Origin: SZUA-36 sp041570235
Lineage (GTDB): Bacteria > Pseudomonadota > Gammaproteobacteria > Xanthomonadales > SZUA-36
Assembly (NCBI GenBank): GCA_041570235.1
Contig: JBFFWN010000243.1
Coordinates: 1 to 5,094 of the forward strand
Length of the DNA: 5,094 nt
Direction: 5' to 3'
Every line of letters begins with the position of its first letter. Within the stretch, counting starts at the first letter, position 1. The notes beneath the pieces are model-generated. The model ran no database searches and was not told where the DNA came from. It was given only the letters and a program-made list of their open reading frames with translations. Of this stretch, positions 1 to 5,094 are shown in pieces. Both the position numbers and the translations under genes were made by a program.

Positions 1-1371
1 CAGCCAGCCGCCCTCATCCAAAACAGCCCGGGTAGCCACTTCATTTTGAAAATAGCCACTCATCACACTTGGGCCCCTGAGGAATATTTCACCGCATTGA
101 CGCTGCCCGACTTCCCTGTTGTTATCATCCCGGATTGAGAACTCAAAACCGGGTAAAAGCACACCGCAATCGGCATAGGTGGCCACGTTCTGCGCACCCG
201 CATCGACGGGCACAGCCTTTCCGCTTATATTCATGATGTGCTGGTCAACATGGTCGACACTCAAACCGAGGTTGATGGGTGCAAAACTTACCGCCAGCAC
301 ACATTCGGCCATGCCATAACAGGCAACAAACGCTTTCGGATCAAAACCGCATGGCGCAAGTTCTTTGGCAAATGCCTCCAATGGAACCGGATTAATCTGT
401 TCGGCTCCAACACAGGCGGCCCGCCAGCTACTGAGATCGTAACGTTCATAGTCGCCGGGCCTTAATCGCCGCGCACACAGTGCATATCCGAAGGTCGGGC
501 TGGATGAAATGGTTCCGCGATTTTCCGAAATCAGCTTCAACCATAACCTCGGGCGCATGGCAAAAGTCTGGGACGACAGGTAATCGACCGACGTTTGCGT
601 GGCGAGCGGCAGCAGGATAAACCCGATCAGGCCCATATCATGATAATAAGGTAACCACGATACGAAACGGTCGTCATTGTTCATGCGCAAACCGTGCTGT
701 GCAATTTCGCGCACATTTTCAAGCGCCGTTGCATGGTCGATTTCAACACCCCGGGGGAAACTTGTACTACCGGAGGTATATTGCAAATAGGCAATATCCT
801 GGCTGCCACACACCGGCAATTGCTGATCTCCCAATGCCAGTGCATCAAATTCTTCAGGCGTACCCGCCATTAGCAAACCCAGGTCAGCCGTTGCCTCGTT
901 TAAAAAGCCGGCATGTGAATCGCTGGCCACCGCAACTGCAGCACCACTGGATTCGAGCATACGCCTGAGCTGACTGACATAGGCCTTACGCGCACCCAGT
1001 TGCACACTGGCAGGCAGGGCTACCGGAATCAAACCCGCCATCAAACTGGCAAAAAAGAAACGGTGAAACATCGGCTTGGTTTCGGCGACAATTCCAACAC
1101 GGTCGCCGGATCGGCAGCCCAGCATCAAGAGCCTGCCTGCCAGTACCGTGGCCTCGTCACGGAGTTGACGGTAGCTCAGAACGGTTTCCAGGGCGCCACG
1201 ATTATTGTAGAAGTTGAAACCGCTATCACCCAGGGCAGCATAATCGAGGGCATCAATGAGAGTCTCAAAGCCCTCCGTTTTCATCACCAGGGTTTTATTG
1301 ACAGGTGTTGGTTTCATCAGATCACTGTTATCGATTTCAGACATAATTTTGGAACCTTGACCCTTGTTCAT
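1..1371 (-). CDS. Fatty acyl-AMP ligase (FAAL), adenylate-forming enzyme, 3'-truncated by the window edge
   Basis: Member of the ANL (AMP-binding) superfamily. It should activate a free fatty acid with ATP to an acyl-adenylate, which FAALs pass to the phosphopantetheine arm of a carrier protein rather than to CoA. Numbering from ATG 1371 (add 9 to the inner start), visible motifs are: A3 loop YTSGSTSFPRGV (about 198-209), A4 block WLPYYHDMGLIG (about 239-250), DLSSWRAACVGAE (about 312-324), A5 YGMAECVLAVSFAP (about 352-365), and CGEIFLRGPSVMSGYF (about 426-441). The YYHDMGLIG and PCGF...YGMAE blocks resemble FAALs more than ordinary acyl-CoA ligases. 457 codons are present; the family usually has about 570-600 residues, so the hinge and the C-terminal subdomain with the catalytic lysine lie off the left edge. 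ATG 1371 has GGAAGG 8 nt upstream, and an in-frame TAG lies 39 nt further up. An inner ATG at 1344 has only a weak AAGG. The position usually lysine in A3 is arginine. The fatty-acid and carrier partners are unknown. Confidence 0.88.
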   Translation of the reverse strand, partial: MNKGQGSKIMSEIDNSDLMKPTPVNKTLVMKTEGFETLIDALDYAALGDSGFNFYNNRGALETVLSYRQLRDEATVLAGRLLMLGCRSGDRVGIVAETKPMFHRFFFASLMAGLIPVALPASVQLGARKAYVSQLRRMLESSGAAVAVASDSHAGFLNEATADLGLLMAGTPEEFDALALGDQQLPVCGSQDIAYLQYTSGSTSFPRGVEIDHATALENVREIAQHGLRMNNDDRFVSWLPYYHDMGLIGFILLPLATQTSVDYLSSQTFAMRPRLWLKLISENRGTISSSPTFGYALCARRLRPGDYERYDLSSWRAACVGAEQINPVPLEAFAKELAPCGFDPKAFVACYGMAECVLAVSFAPINLGLSVDHVDQHIMNISGKAVPVDAGAQNVATYADCGVLLPGFEFSIRDDNNREVGQRQCGEIFLRGPSVMSGYFQNEVATRAVLDEGGWL

Positions 1372-1379
1372 GCACTTCG

Positions 1380-1385
1380 CCTTCC
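1380..1385 (-). promoter_or_regulatory. Shine-Dalgarno GGAAGG supporting the 1371 start of the acyl-AMP ligase
   Basis: On the minus strand GGAAGG sits 8 nt before ATG 1371, near-ideal spacing. The in-frame inner ATG at 1344 has only AAGG about 10 nt upstream. This favours the longer N-terminus by nine residues, but either start is possible. Confidence 0.5.
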
Positions 1386-1512
1386 GTTGATAAAATAAGG
1401 GGATAGTGACCTAAATGACTTGCTTGATGGAGCACATATCCGGGTTTTACTAATGAGAATGGATAGCTTAGAGAAGTGACGGTACAAACGCTTGGCATTA
1501 AAGGACAAGCAC

Positions 1513-1532
1513 TTGACCTTAATTGAGGTCAA
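1513..1532. promoter_or_regulatory. 20-bp near-perfect palindrome, candidate transcription factor operator
   Basis: The plus strand reads TTGACCTTAATTGAGGTCAA. The arms TTGACCT and AGGTCAA are perfect 7-bp inverted repeats; in the centre AATT is symmetric and only one pair (T/G) breaks full symmetry. It lies about 140 nt upstream of the ligase start, outside any gene, where a dimeric repressor or activator could act. The size and symmetry fit a helix-turn-helix dimer site, but I cannot assign the regulator family. Confidence 0.45.
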
Positions 1533-1594
1533 ACTGATTGTTAAACATGGCGCGCATTTGAACAGATTTCGTCAGAATTTTCCATATAATTCAA

Positions 1595-1622
1595 CAGATC
1601 GGGCCAATAAAACCCCGATCTG
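1595..1622 (-). terminator. 9-bp perfect hairpin after the DUF4845-like gene, possible weak terminator
   Basis: CAGATCGGG (1595-1603) and CCCGATCTG (1614-1622) are perfect complements with a 10-nt loop. The hairpin starts 27 nt past the stop codon of the DUF4845-like gene, the usual place for a terminator. On the minus strand the stem is followed by TTGAATTATAT rather than a clean T-run. A Rho-independent terminator is therefore only moderately supported; an mRNA 3'-end stabiliser or a partial read-through element are alternatives. Confidence 0.4.
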
Positions 1623-1648
1623 CCTGGCTTATGGCAACTGGTAAAAGC

Positions 1649-2020
1649 CTATCTTTTCAGCTCCAGGACCTTTTCGTAGAGCATCGGATGCTTTTTGAAA
1701 CCCAGGTTGAGTTCGCGTTCATAGCTGAACTTGATGATGATCGTACCGGAACCTCGGCTGACCCTGACTTTTTTGCTCATATCATTCATTTCATTGATAT
1801 TCAGCATGCTGATGACCTTGGCCTTTGCCTCGTTCTCGGAGGTCAACGGATCGGTCTGGTGCTCGGCTTTAATCGTCGTCAGAATGGAGTCGATGGACTT
1901 GGCCTCTATGGCCAGGGGAACATACTGAATGCCCAGGTAAATCCCGTAGGCCAACAAGCCAAGGGCGATAATGTTTACCAATGCAGAGGCCCCCCTCTGT
2001 GTTCTTGGCAGATGTTTCAT
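1649..2020 (-). CDS. Small membrane-anchored protein, DUF4845-like
   Basis: 123-residue protein of unknown function. The N-terminus is a short basic stretch ending in QRGAS (8-12), followed by one hydrophobic segment at about residues 12-35, so it is probably anchored in the inner membrane with the C-terminal domain in the periplasm. The soluble part has a charged, helical-looking middle (about 36-85) and ends with a strand-like patch, TIIIKFSYEREL (about 93-104). The RGAS start, the VP after the membrane segment and the Y-E-R-E-L pattern resemble DUF4845 proteins of proteobacteria; this is recognition by memory, not a search. The start at 2020 has GAGGAG 10 nt upstream. It begins 27 nt after the fabY-like stop codon, so the two are very likely co-transcribed. 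DUF4845 genes are commonly found near lepB and rnc; here the neighbour is a ketoacyl synthase. The RGAS-hydrophobic start superficially recalls a pilin leader but lacks the Glu at +5. Confidence 0.7.
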   Translation of the reverse strand: MKHLPRTQRGASALVNIIALGLLAYGIYLGIQYVPLAIEAKSIDSILTTIKAEHQTDPLTSENEAKAKVISMLNINEMNDMSKKVRVSRGSGTIIIKFSYERELNLGFKKHPMLYEKVLELKR

Positions 2021-2030
2021 ACTGTCTTAA

Positions 2031-2036
2031 CTCCTC
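2031..2036 (-). promoter_or_regulatory. Shine-Dalgarno GAGGAG of the DUF4845-like gene
   Basis: On the minus strand GAGGAG lies 10 nt before ATG 2020, inside the 27-nt gap after the synthase stop codon. Its strength supports this short frame as a real gene translated from the same message. Confidence 0.6.
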
Positions 2037-2047
2037 TCAAAAAGGCA

Positions 2048-3898
2048 TTAATCGGACATATCCCCATATGGATTCTCAAGCTCGAGGTTGACGGATTGTC
2101 CAAACCCCGGTATCTCAATTCTACTGGAATTGATATCAATATCTACACCATCAAGCACACCCTCGCCGAAATTGTAGATCGGCGGGAACTGACCAAGGTC
2201 CACCCCGGCATCGTATGCAACTGCCCCGTCCTCGACCTTCTCATTGAGCTTTTGCCAGTTTCGCATATGTTTCTCTCCCCATCGTTTGCCGAGCATCCTT
2301 TGAGTCACCGAAGGAGACAGGAAGAAGCCCGTGGCGTTATTTCCGCCAAACCCTTTCGAATTGACAAATGCACCTTCCATGTTCTGCGGGTCGATCTGCA
2401 TGTGACTCATGGGTAAAACCAGGTTCGAGTCCTCAACATCGTCGGCAATATGATCAATAGAGGTGATTCCCGGCAACCAGCCATGCGCCCAGGTTCCCAT
2501 GGCTGCAGCCAGTTGATCGCCACCCGCAGGCCCCATTGAATGACCCAGGTACGACTTGACCGCGCTTACCGGCCAGTTTTCGATACCAAATGATTTGGCC
2601 ATCTCGTTAAGAATATGGGATTCGGTCACCCGGTTCTGTGGTGTACCGGTGCCGTGCGCGTGTACCTGCGTTTTCTGCCTGAGACCTTTTTCTCCGATCA
2701 GGGCACGGGCCATACCCATGGCCTTGCCCATCGTGATGTAGTTGCCAATTCCGGGGCCCGGTATGGATTTCTTGAAGCCGTCTGCATTGGTATAAATCCC
2801 CCCCACAGAACCCAGTATCCGCGCACCCAGCTGTACGGCCAGCTCATCATCCATCAGCACGGTGAAGATGGCCGACTCGGCTACCGTAAACCCGGCGTTA
2901 GTGGAAAACGGCCGGCATGCCCTTTGATAATCCGGCGAATCACTGTCATCCAGGGCCATCAGTTGCTCATCTTCTGTCAATGCGCCCATGGTCCGGTAGG
3001 CCTCGATAACATCCGGAACCACCGGCGCCTCGGCATTACCAACGATCACCAGACGCTTACGTCCACTCTTGATCTCTTCCACCCCATTACGAAGGTTGTA
3101 GAGGAATGTCGCGCAGGCGCCGACCATTCCACCCGTGCCGCCGACGGAGCCAAGCACATAGGCATTGACAAAGTCGCCCGGCATTTCCGTCAGACCCAGC
3201 GCGATGTTTTTTGAAGTCGGGCGTTTTCCGCACATCGGGTTCTGGAACATCGCCCCGTAACCATCCCTGTCCAACTGGCCCATTGCGCTTGATGCGTACA
3301 CACCCATCTGATCCGGCGCGACTATCTGCTTGAGATATTCAACTTCGATACCTGTGGATCGCAGCGCATCTGAAGCGCCATAAACCGTCAACTGCAGTCC
3401 ACGGGGGTGATTACGTGACTGGTAAAGATCACCGGGGTTGAAACCCGTGGGAAGCTGGCCGGCACTGCTGACCCTTGAGTTCCGGCTATCCGGAAATAAC
3501 ACCGACAACTCACCGGTAACAGAGACACGTACCTGCTTATCCGTCACCTCCTCCACTTTCCATGCGCTCGGGATGTGTTCCGGCAATTGCCGTGCATGCA
3601 TGATAAATGACAGCGGCTTGGCTTTACGCGCCGTGCGCAAATGGGCCATTCGCTGACAATAAACTGCATCCGGATCAAATAATTCAATCCGCCTGATCAG
3701 CGTATGATCGCGTATATAGGCACGGGAATCCGGATTATCCGGATTCTCAATACCCATCAGACCGGCAAGACTGTTATAGGTCCGGTCCTGGTCATGCTGA
3801 CCAAGAACATCAATGACCAGGCGCCTGTAAGCATTGTGAAATGATATCCGGCCGGCTGGATTGATGCCGCCAAACCCGGTGATGACAGGTAGTCTCAT
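2048..3898 (-). CDS. fabY: FabY-type beta-ketoacyl-ACP synthase
   Basis: 616-residue thiolase-fold condensing enzyme in the cytoplasm. Pseudomonas aeruginosa FabY (about 634 residues) condenses acetyl-CoA with malonyl-ACP to start fatty acid synthesis, in place of FabH. The N-terminus RLPVITGFGGINPAGRISFH and later blocks such as SAGQLPTGF (145-153) and NAYVLGSVGGTG (245-256) match my memory of that family. Catalytic residues are visible: nucleophile Cys262 in GACATFLYN, His415 in HAHGTGTP, Lys448 and His453 in KSYLGHSMGPAGG. The glycine-rich NSKGFGGNNATG (513-524) is typical of condensing enzymes. The roughly 140-residue stretch before the core is part of this subfamily. The frame stays open for 38 codons further upstream to 4012, but ATG 3898 has AGAGGA 9 nt upstream and gives the conserved N-terminus. 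The gene leads a probable operon with the DUF4845-like gene. Its job could be primary initiation, or condensation in a secondary lipid pathway given the nearby acyl-AMP ligase; the sequence does not decide. Confidence 0.9.
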   Translation of the reverse strand: MRLPVITGFGGINPAGRISFHNAYRRLVIDVLGQHDQDRTYNSLAGLMGIENPDNPDSRAYIRDHTLIRRIELFDPDAVYCQRMAHLRTARKAKPLSFIMHARQLPEHIPSAWKVEEVTDKQVRVSVTGELSVLFPDSRNSRVSSAGQLPTGFNPGDLYQSRNHPRGLQLTVYGASDALRSTGIEVEYLKQIVAPDQMGVYASSAMGQLDRDGYGAMFQNPMCGKRPTSKNIALGLTEMPGDFVNAYVLGSVGGTGGMVGACATFLYNLRNGVEEIKSGRKRLVIVGNAEAPVVPDVIEAYRTMGALTEDEQLMALDDSDSPDYQRACRPFSTNAGFTVAESAIFTVLMDDELAVQLGARILGSVGGIYTNADGFKKSIPGPGIGNYITMGKAMGMARALIGEKGLRQKTQVHAHGTGTPQNRVTESHILNEMAKSFGIENWPVSAVKSYLGHSMGPAGGDQLAAAMGTWAHGWLPGITSIDHIADDVEDSNLVLPMSHMQIDPQNMEGAFVNSKGFGGNNATGFFLSPSVTQRMLGKRWGEKHMRNWQKLNEKVEDGAVAYDAGVDLGQFPPIYNFGEGVLDGVDIDINSSRIEIPGFGQSVNLELENPYGDMSD

Positions 3899-3907
3899 AT
3901 GTATGTG

Positions 3908-3913
3908 TCCTCT
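3908..3913 (-). promoter_or_regulatory. fabY: Shine-Dalgarno AGAGGA fixing the fabY start at 3898
   Basis: On the minus strand AGAGGA lies 9 nt before ATG 3898. This argues against upstream in-frame ATG codons, at 4012 and at the twelfth codon of that extension, which would add a basic leader not expected in the FabY family. Confidence 0.65.
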
Positions 3914-4099
3914 AATTACCACGTCAGCAAACCCGGTAGTCAGCCCGTTACTCTGTTTGCGACGAATCAGGCGGGTCATTCTACGCAGCCTCAACGGTCT
4001 AAGCGAATGCAAATTCGAAAAGAACGTGTTTTCCGCCGTGTAGCGGGCATTTTATTGCACCATTTTTTCCAAATACCCTGAATATTGTCGTGGTAATGT

Positions 4100-4123
4100 T
4101 ATCCTCGATCTTATTTGAGGATA
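4100..4123 (+). promoter_or_regulatory. Stem-loop covering the Shine-Dalgarno of the ABC ATPase gene
   Basis: TATCCTCGA (4100-4108) can pair with TTGAGGATA (4115-4123): seven Watson-Crick pairs, one G-U and one A-U, closing a 6-nt loop. The 3' arm contains GAGGA (4117-4121), the only good ribosome binding site, 8 nt before the GTG start at 4130. In the RNA the stem would hide it and lower translation unless opened by a ribosome, protein, ligand or small RNA. As DNA, the same repeat could be an operator. Confidence 0.5.
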
Positions 4124-4129
4124 TTTCGG

Positions 4130-4792
4130 GTGCTCGAGCTCAACGCTGTATATAAGTCCTTCGATGATGGTGAAAAAGAACTCAAGGTGCTGCAAGGCGC
4201 CAGCTTGAGCCTTGCGGAGGGAGAAAGCCTCAGCCTGCTCGGGGCCAGCGGCAATGGCAAAAGCACCCTGTTGCAGATAGCAGCCGGGTTGGAATCACCC
4301 GACTCGGGTGAGGTTGTTATTTTGGGCCGGCCACTGGCAAGCATGGGTGAACGGGACCTGGCCCTGCTGAGACGCAAACACCTGGGCTTTGTTTTCCAGC
4401 AGTTCAACCTGCTGCCGGGCCTGAATGTGAACGACAATGTTTTATTTCAACGCCGCCTCAATAAGCAAGGCGAGACTGATGAGTGGCTCGATGAGATCAT
4501 CGATGTTCTGGGTCTTGCGCCACTGTTGAACAGACCGGTTGAAGTCCTTTCCAGCGGCCAGCAACAAAGGGTTGCTATCGCCCGCGCACTGGCGCACAAA
4601 CCACAGCTGCTGTTTGCAGACGAACCCACAGGCAACCTGCACGACTCCCTTAGCCTTGAAGTTATGGCATTGATGGTTAAATTGGTAACCGAGTCGGCCT
4701 GTAGCCTGCTGATGGTGACCCACAACCTTGAAATGGCAGCATTTACGGATCGTCAATTGCTACTGGAAGATGGCCAGCTTCATGCCATGTGA
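4130..4792 (+). CDS. ABC transporter ATP-binding protein, LolD/MacB (YbbA-like) family
   Basis: 220-residue ATPase subunit of a type VII (MacB/LolCDE/FtsEX-type) ABC system. It would sit on the cytoplasmic face of the inner membrane and drive an FtsX-fold permease by conformational change. Visible motifs are: Walker A GASGNGKST (38-46), Q-loop FVFQQFNLLPGLNV (about 87-100), signature LSSGQQQRVAIARAL (140-154), Walker B LLFADEPTGNL (160-170) and the switch His198 in VTHN. The FNLLP sequence after the Q-loop and ADEPTGNL are typical of this family. The length equals that of LolD or YbbA. The signature has Ser where Gly is usual (LSGGQ); activity is probably kept. The start chosen is GTG 4130, with GAGGA 8 nt upstream; an in-frame TTG at 4115 lies inside that ribosome site and is unlikely. 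The permease follows after 12 nt. The substrate (lipoprotein, lipid, peptide or other) cannot be read from the ATPase. Confidence 0.9.
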   Translation: MLELNAVYKSFDDGEKELKVLQGASLSLAEGESLSLLGASGNGKSTLLQIAAGLESPDSGEVVILGRPLASMGERDLALLRRKHLGFVFQQFNLLPGLNVNDNVLFQRRLNKQGETDEWLDEIIDVLGLAPLLNRPVEVLSSGQQQRVAIARALAHKPQLLFADEPTGNLHDSLSLEVMALMVKLVTESACSLLMVTHNLEMAAFTDRQLLLEDGQLHAM

Positions 4793-4804
4793 TGTAAAGA
4801 ACCC

Positions 4805-5094
4805 ATGTTGAGATTGATCCTCACCCTGCTGGCGCATTATCGCAAGCACCCCATTCAGGGTTTGTTTCTGCTGGTGGGTATCATCGTCGCCAATGTTTTA
4901 CTGGTCGGCACGCTGCTGATCAATGCCCAGGCACGTGCCAGTTATGCGCAGGGGGAAAGCTACCTGGGCGCCGCCACATTCGGACAAATCCGGCACAGCG
5001 ACAGAAATCGCCTGGTTGAAGCAAGGGACTATGTCCATTTGCGGCGCCTGGGCTTTGACATGCTGGTGCCACAGTTACGTCAACTGGTTCGGAC
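4805..5094 (+). CDS. FtsX/MacB-type ABC transporter permease, N-terminal part only
   Basis: Partial gene; 96 codons are visible before the right edge. It starts with a short basic cytoplasmic leader (MLRLILTLLAHYRKHP) and one strong hydrophobic segment at about residues 18-40, followed by a polar region beginning AQARASYAQGESYLGA. This is the layout of a MacB_PCD periplasmic domain after the first transmembrane helix. FtsX-fold permeases of this group often have about 400 residues (LolC/E-like) or 800 residues (YbbP-like); the truncation prevents a choice. The gene begins 12 nt after the ATPase stop codon, so the two form a transporter unit. Only a weak AAAGA precedes the ATG, suggesting help from translational coupling. 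It is assigned mainly from its membrane layout and its position behind a LolD-like ATPase. Confidence 0.8.
   Translation, partial: MLRLILTLLAHYRKHPIQGLFLLVGIIVANVLLVGTLLINAQARASYAQGESYLGAATFGQIRHSDRNRLVEARDYVHLRRLGFDMLVPQLRQLVR

Larger units (their letters stand above)
1372..1648. other. 277-nt gap between the DUF4845-like gene and the ligase gene
   Basis: No credible gene is seen here. The gap contains a perfect 9-bp hairpin at 1595-1622, a 20-bp near-palindrome at 1513-1532, and the ligase ribosome binding site. Its length suggests the ligase gene has its own promoter. I found no convincing paired -35/-10 boxes on the minus strand: TTAACA (upstream of and overlapping the palindrome region) has only a poor -10 partner 17 nt on, so promoter position is unresolved. 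Confidence 0.6.
3899..4129. promoter_or_regulatory. Divergent intergenic region, promoters for fabY and the ABC transporter
   Basis: This 231-nt gap separates two divergently transcribed units and must hold both promoters. For fabY (minus strand), -10-like hexamers are TAGAAT (3978-3983, 5 of 6) and TAAAAT (4049-4054, 5 of 6), but neither has a good -35 box at 16-18 nt. For the ATPase gene, an AT-rich stretch at 4051-4100 is the likely promoter zone, with no clear box pair. A short inverted repeat CGAAT-GCAA-ATTCG lies at 4004-4017 and a stem-loop at 4100-4123. A shared regulator is possible but unproven. Confidence 0.5.

Noticed and set aside
1000..1398. 132-codon plus-strand open frame
   Set aside because: Antisense shadow of the N-terminal part of the acyl-AMP ligase, whose minus-strand frame is continuous and full of family motifs.
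1631..2416. 261-codon open frame on the plus strand
   Set aside because: It lies antisense to the DUF4845-like gene and the end of fabY, both of which have clear ribosome binding sites and family motifs. Its translation shows no recognisable domain and is rich in His and Cys in the way of shadow frames.
2615..3214. 199-codon plus-strand open frame inside fabY
   Set aside because: It is antisense to the catalytic region of the synthase (Cys262, His415), whose conservation explains the open frame. No domain is recognisable.
3727..3746. Tandem-looking repeat of ATCCGGATT
   Set aside because: It lies inside fabY and encodes the Asn-Pro-Asp repeated residues of a loop (ENPDNPDS); ordinary coding sequence rather than a functional DNA repeat.
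3899..4012. 38-codon upstream extension of the fabY frame
   Set aside because: The frame is open to ATG 4012, but the added residues are a basic, low-information leader with no family match, while ATG 3898 has a well-placed AGAGGA and gives the conserved N-terminus.
4004..4017. Inverted repeat CGAAT-GCAA-ATTCG in the divergent gap
   Set aside because: Five-base arms are short enough to occur by chance in a gap of this size; recorded as possible only, without support from a second copy.
4111..4437. 108-codon minus-strand open frame
   Set aside because: Antisense to the Walker A and Q-loop region of the ABC ATPase; rich in Ser, Arg and Leu as expected of a shadow frame.

Overview
The window most likely comes from a gammaproteobacterial chromosome of roughly balanced base composition. 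The main reason is a FabY-type beta-ketoacyl synthase, a family best known from Pseudomonas. A small single-pass membrane protein resembling DUF4845 supports this. No mobile element, rRNA, tRNA or CRISPR array is visible. The species cannot be named from this sequence alone.

Layout. Three genes lie on the minus strand and read right to left. First is a FabY-like ketoacyl-ACP synthase (3898 to 2048). A DUF4845-like membrane protein follows 27 nt downstream (2020 to 1649). After a 277-nt gap comes a fatty acyl-AMP ligase (1371 leftwards, running off the left edge without its C-terminal subdomain). On the plus strand, divergent from fabY, are a LolD/MacB-type ABC ATPase (4130-4792) and, 12 nt later, the N-terminus of its FtsX/MacB-type permease (4805 onwards, cut by the right edge).

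Non-coding DNA. The 231-nt divergent gap (3899-4129) holds both sets of promoters. It also contains a 9-bp stem-loop whose 3' arm covers the Shine-Dalgarno sequence of the ATPase gene. The 277-nt gap (1372-1648) holds a 9-bp perfect hairpin just after the DUF4845-like gene, and a 20-bp near-perfect palindrome (TTGACCT-N6-AGGTCAA) upstream of the ligase gene, which looks like an operator.

How the genes may work together (inference). A fatty acyl-AMP ligase activates a free fatty acid and passes it to a carrier protein. A ketoacyl synthase can then start or extend a chain on a carrier protein. A LolD/MacB-like ABC system next door could move a lipid or lipoprotein product. This is compatible with a dedicated secondary or envelope lipid pathway. 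No carrier protein is visible in the window, and nothing proves that the divergent transporter belongs to the same pathway.
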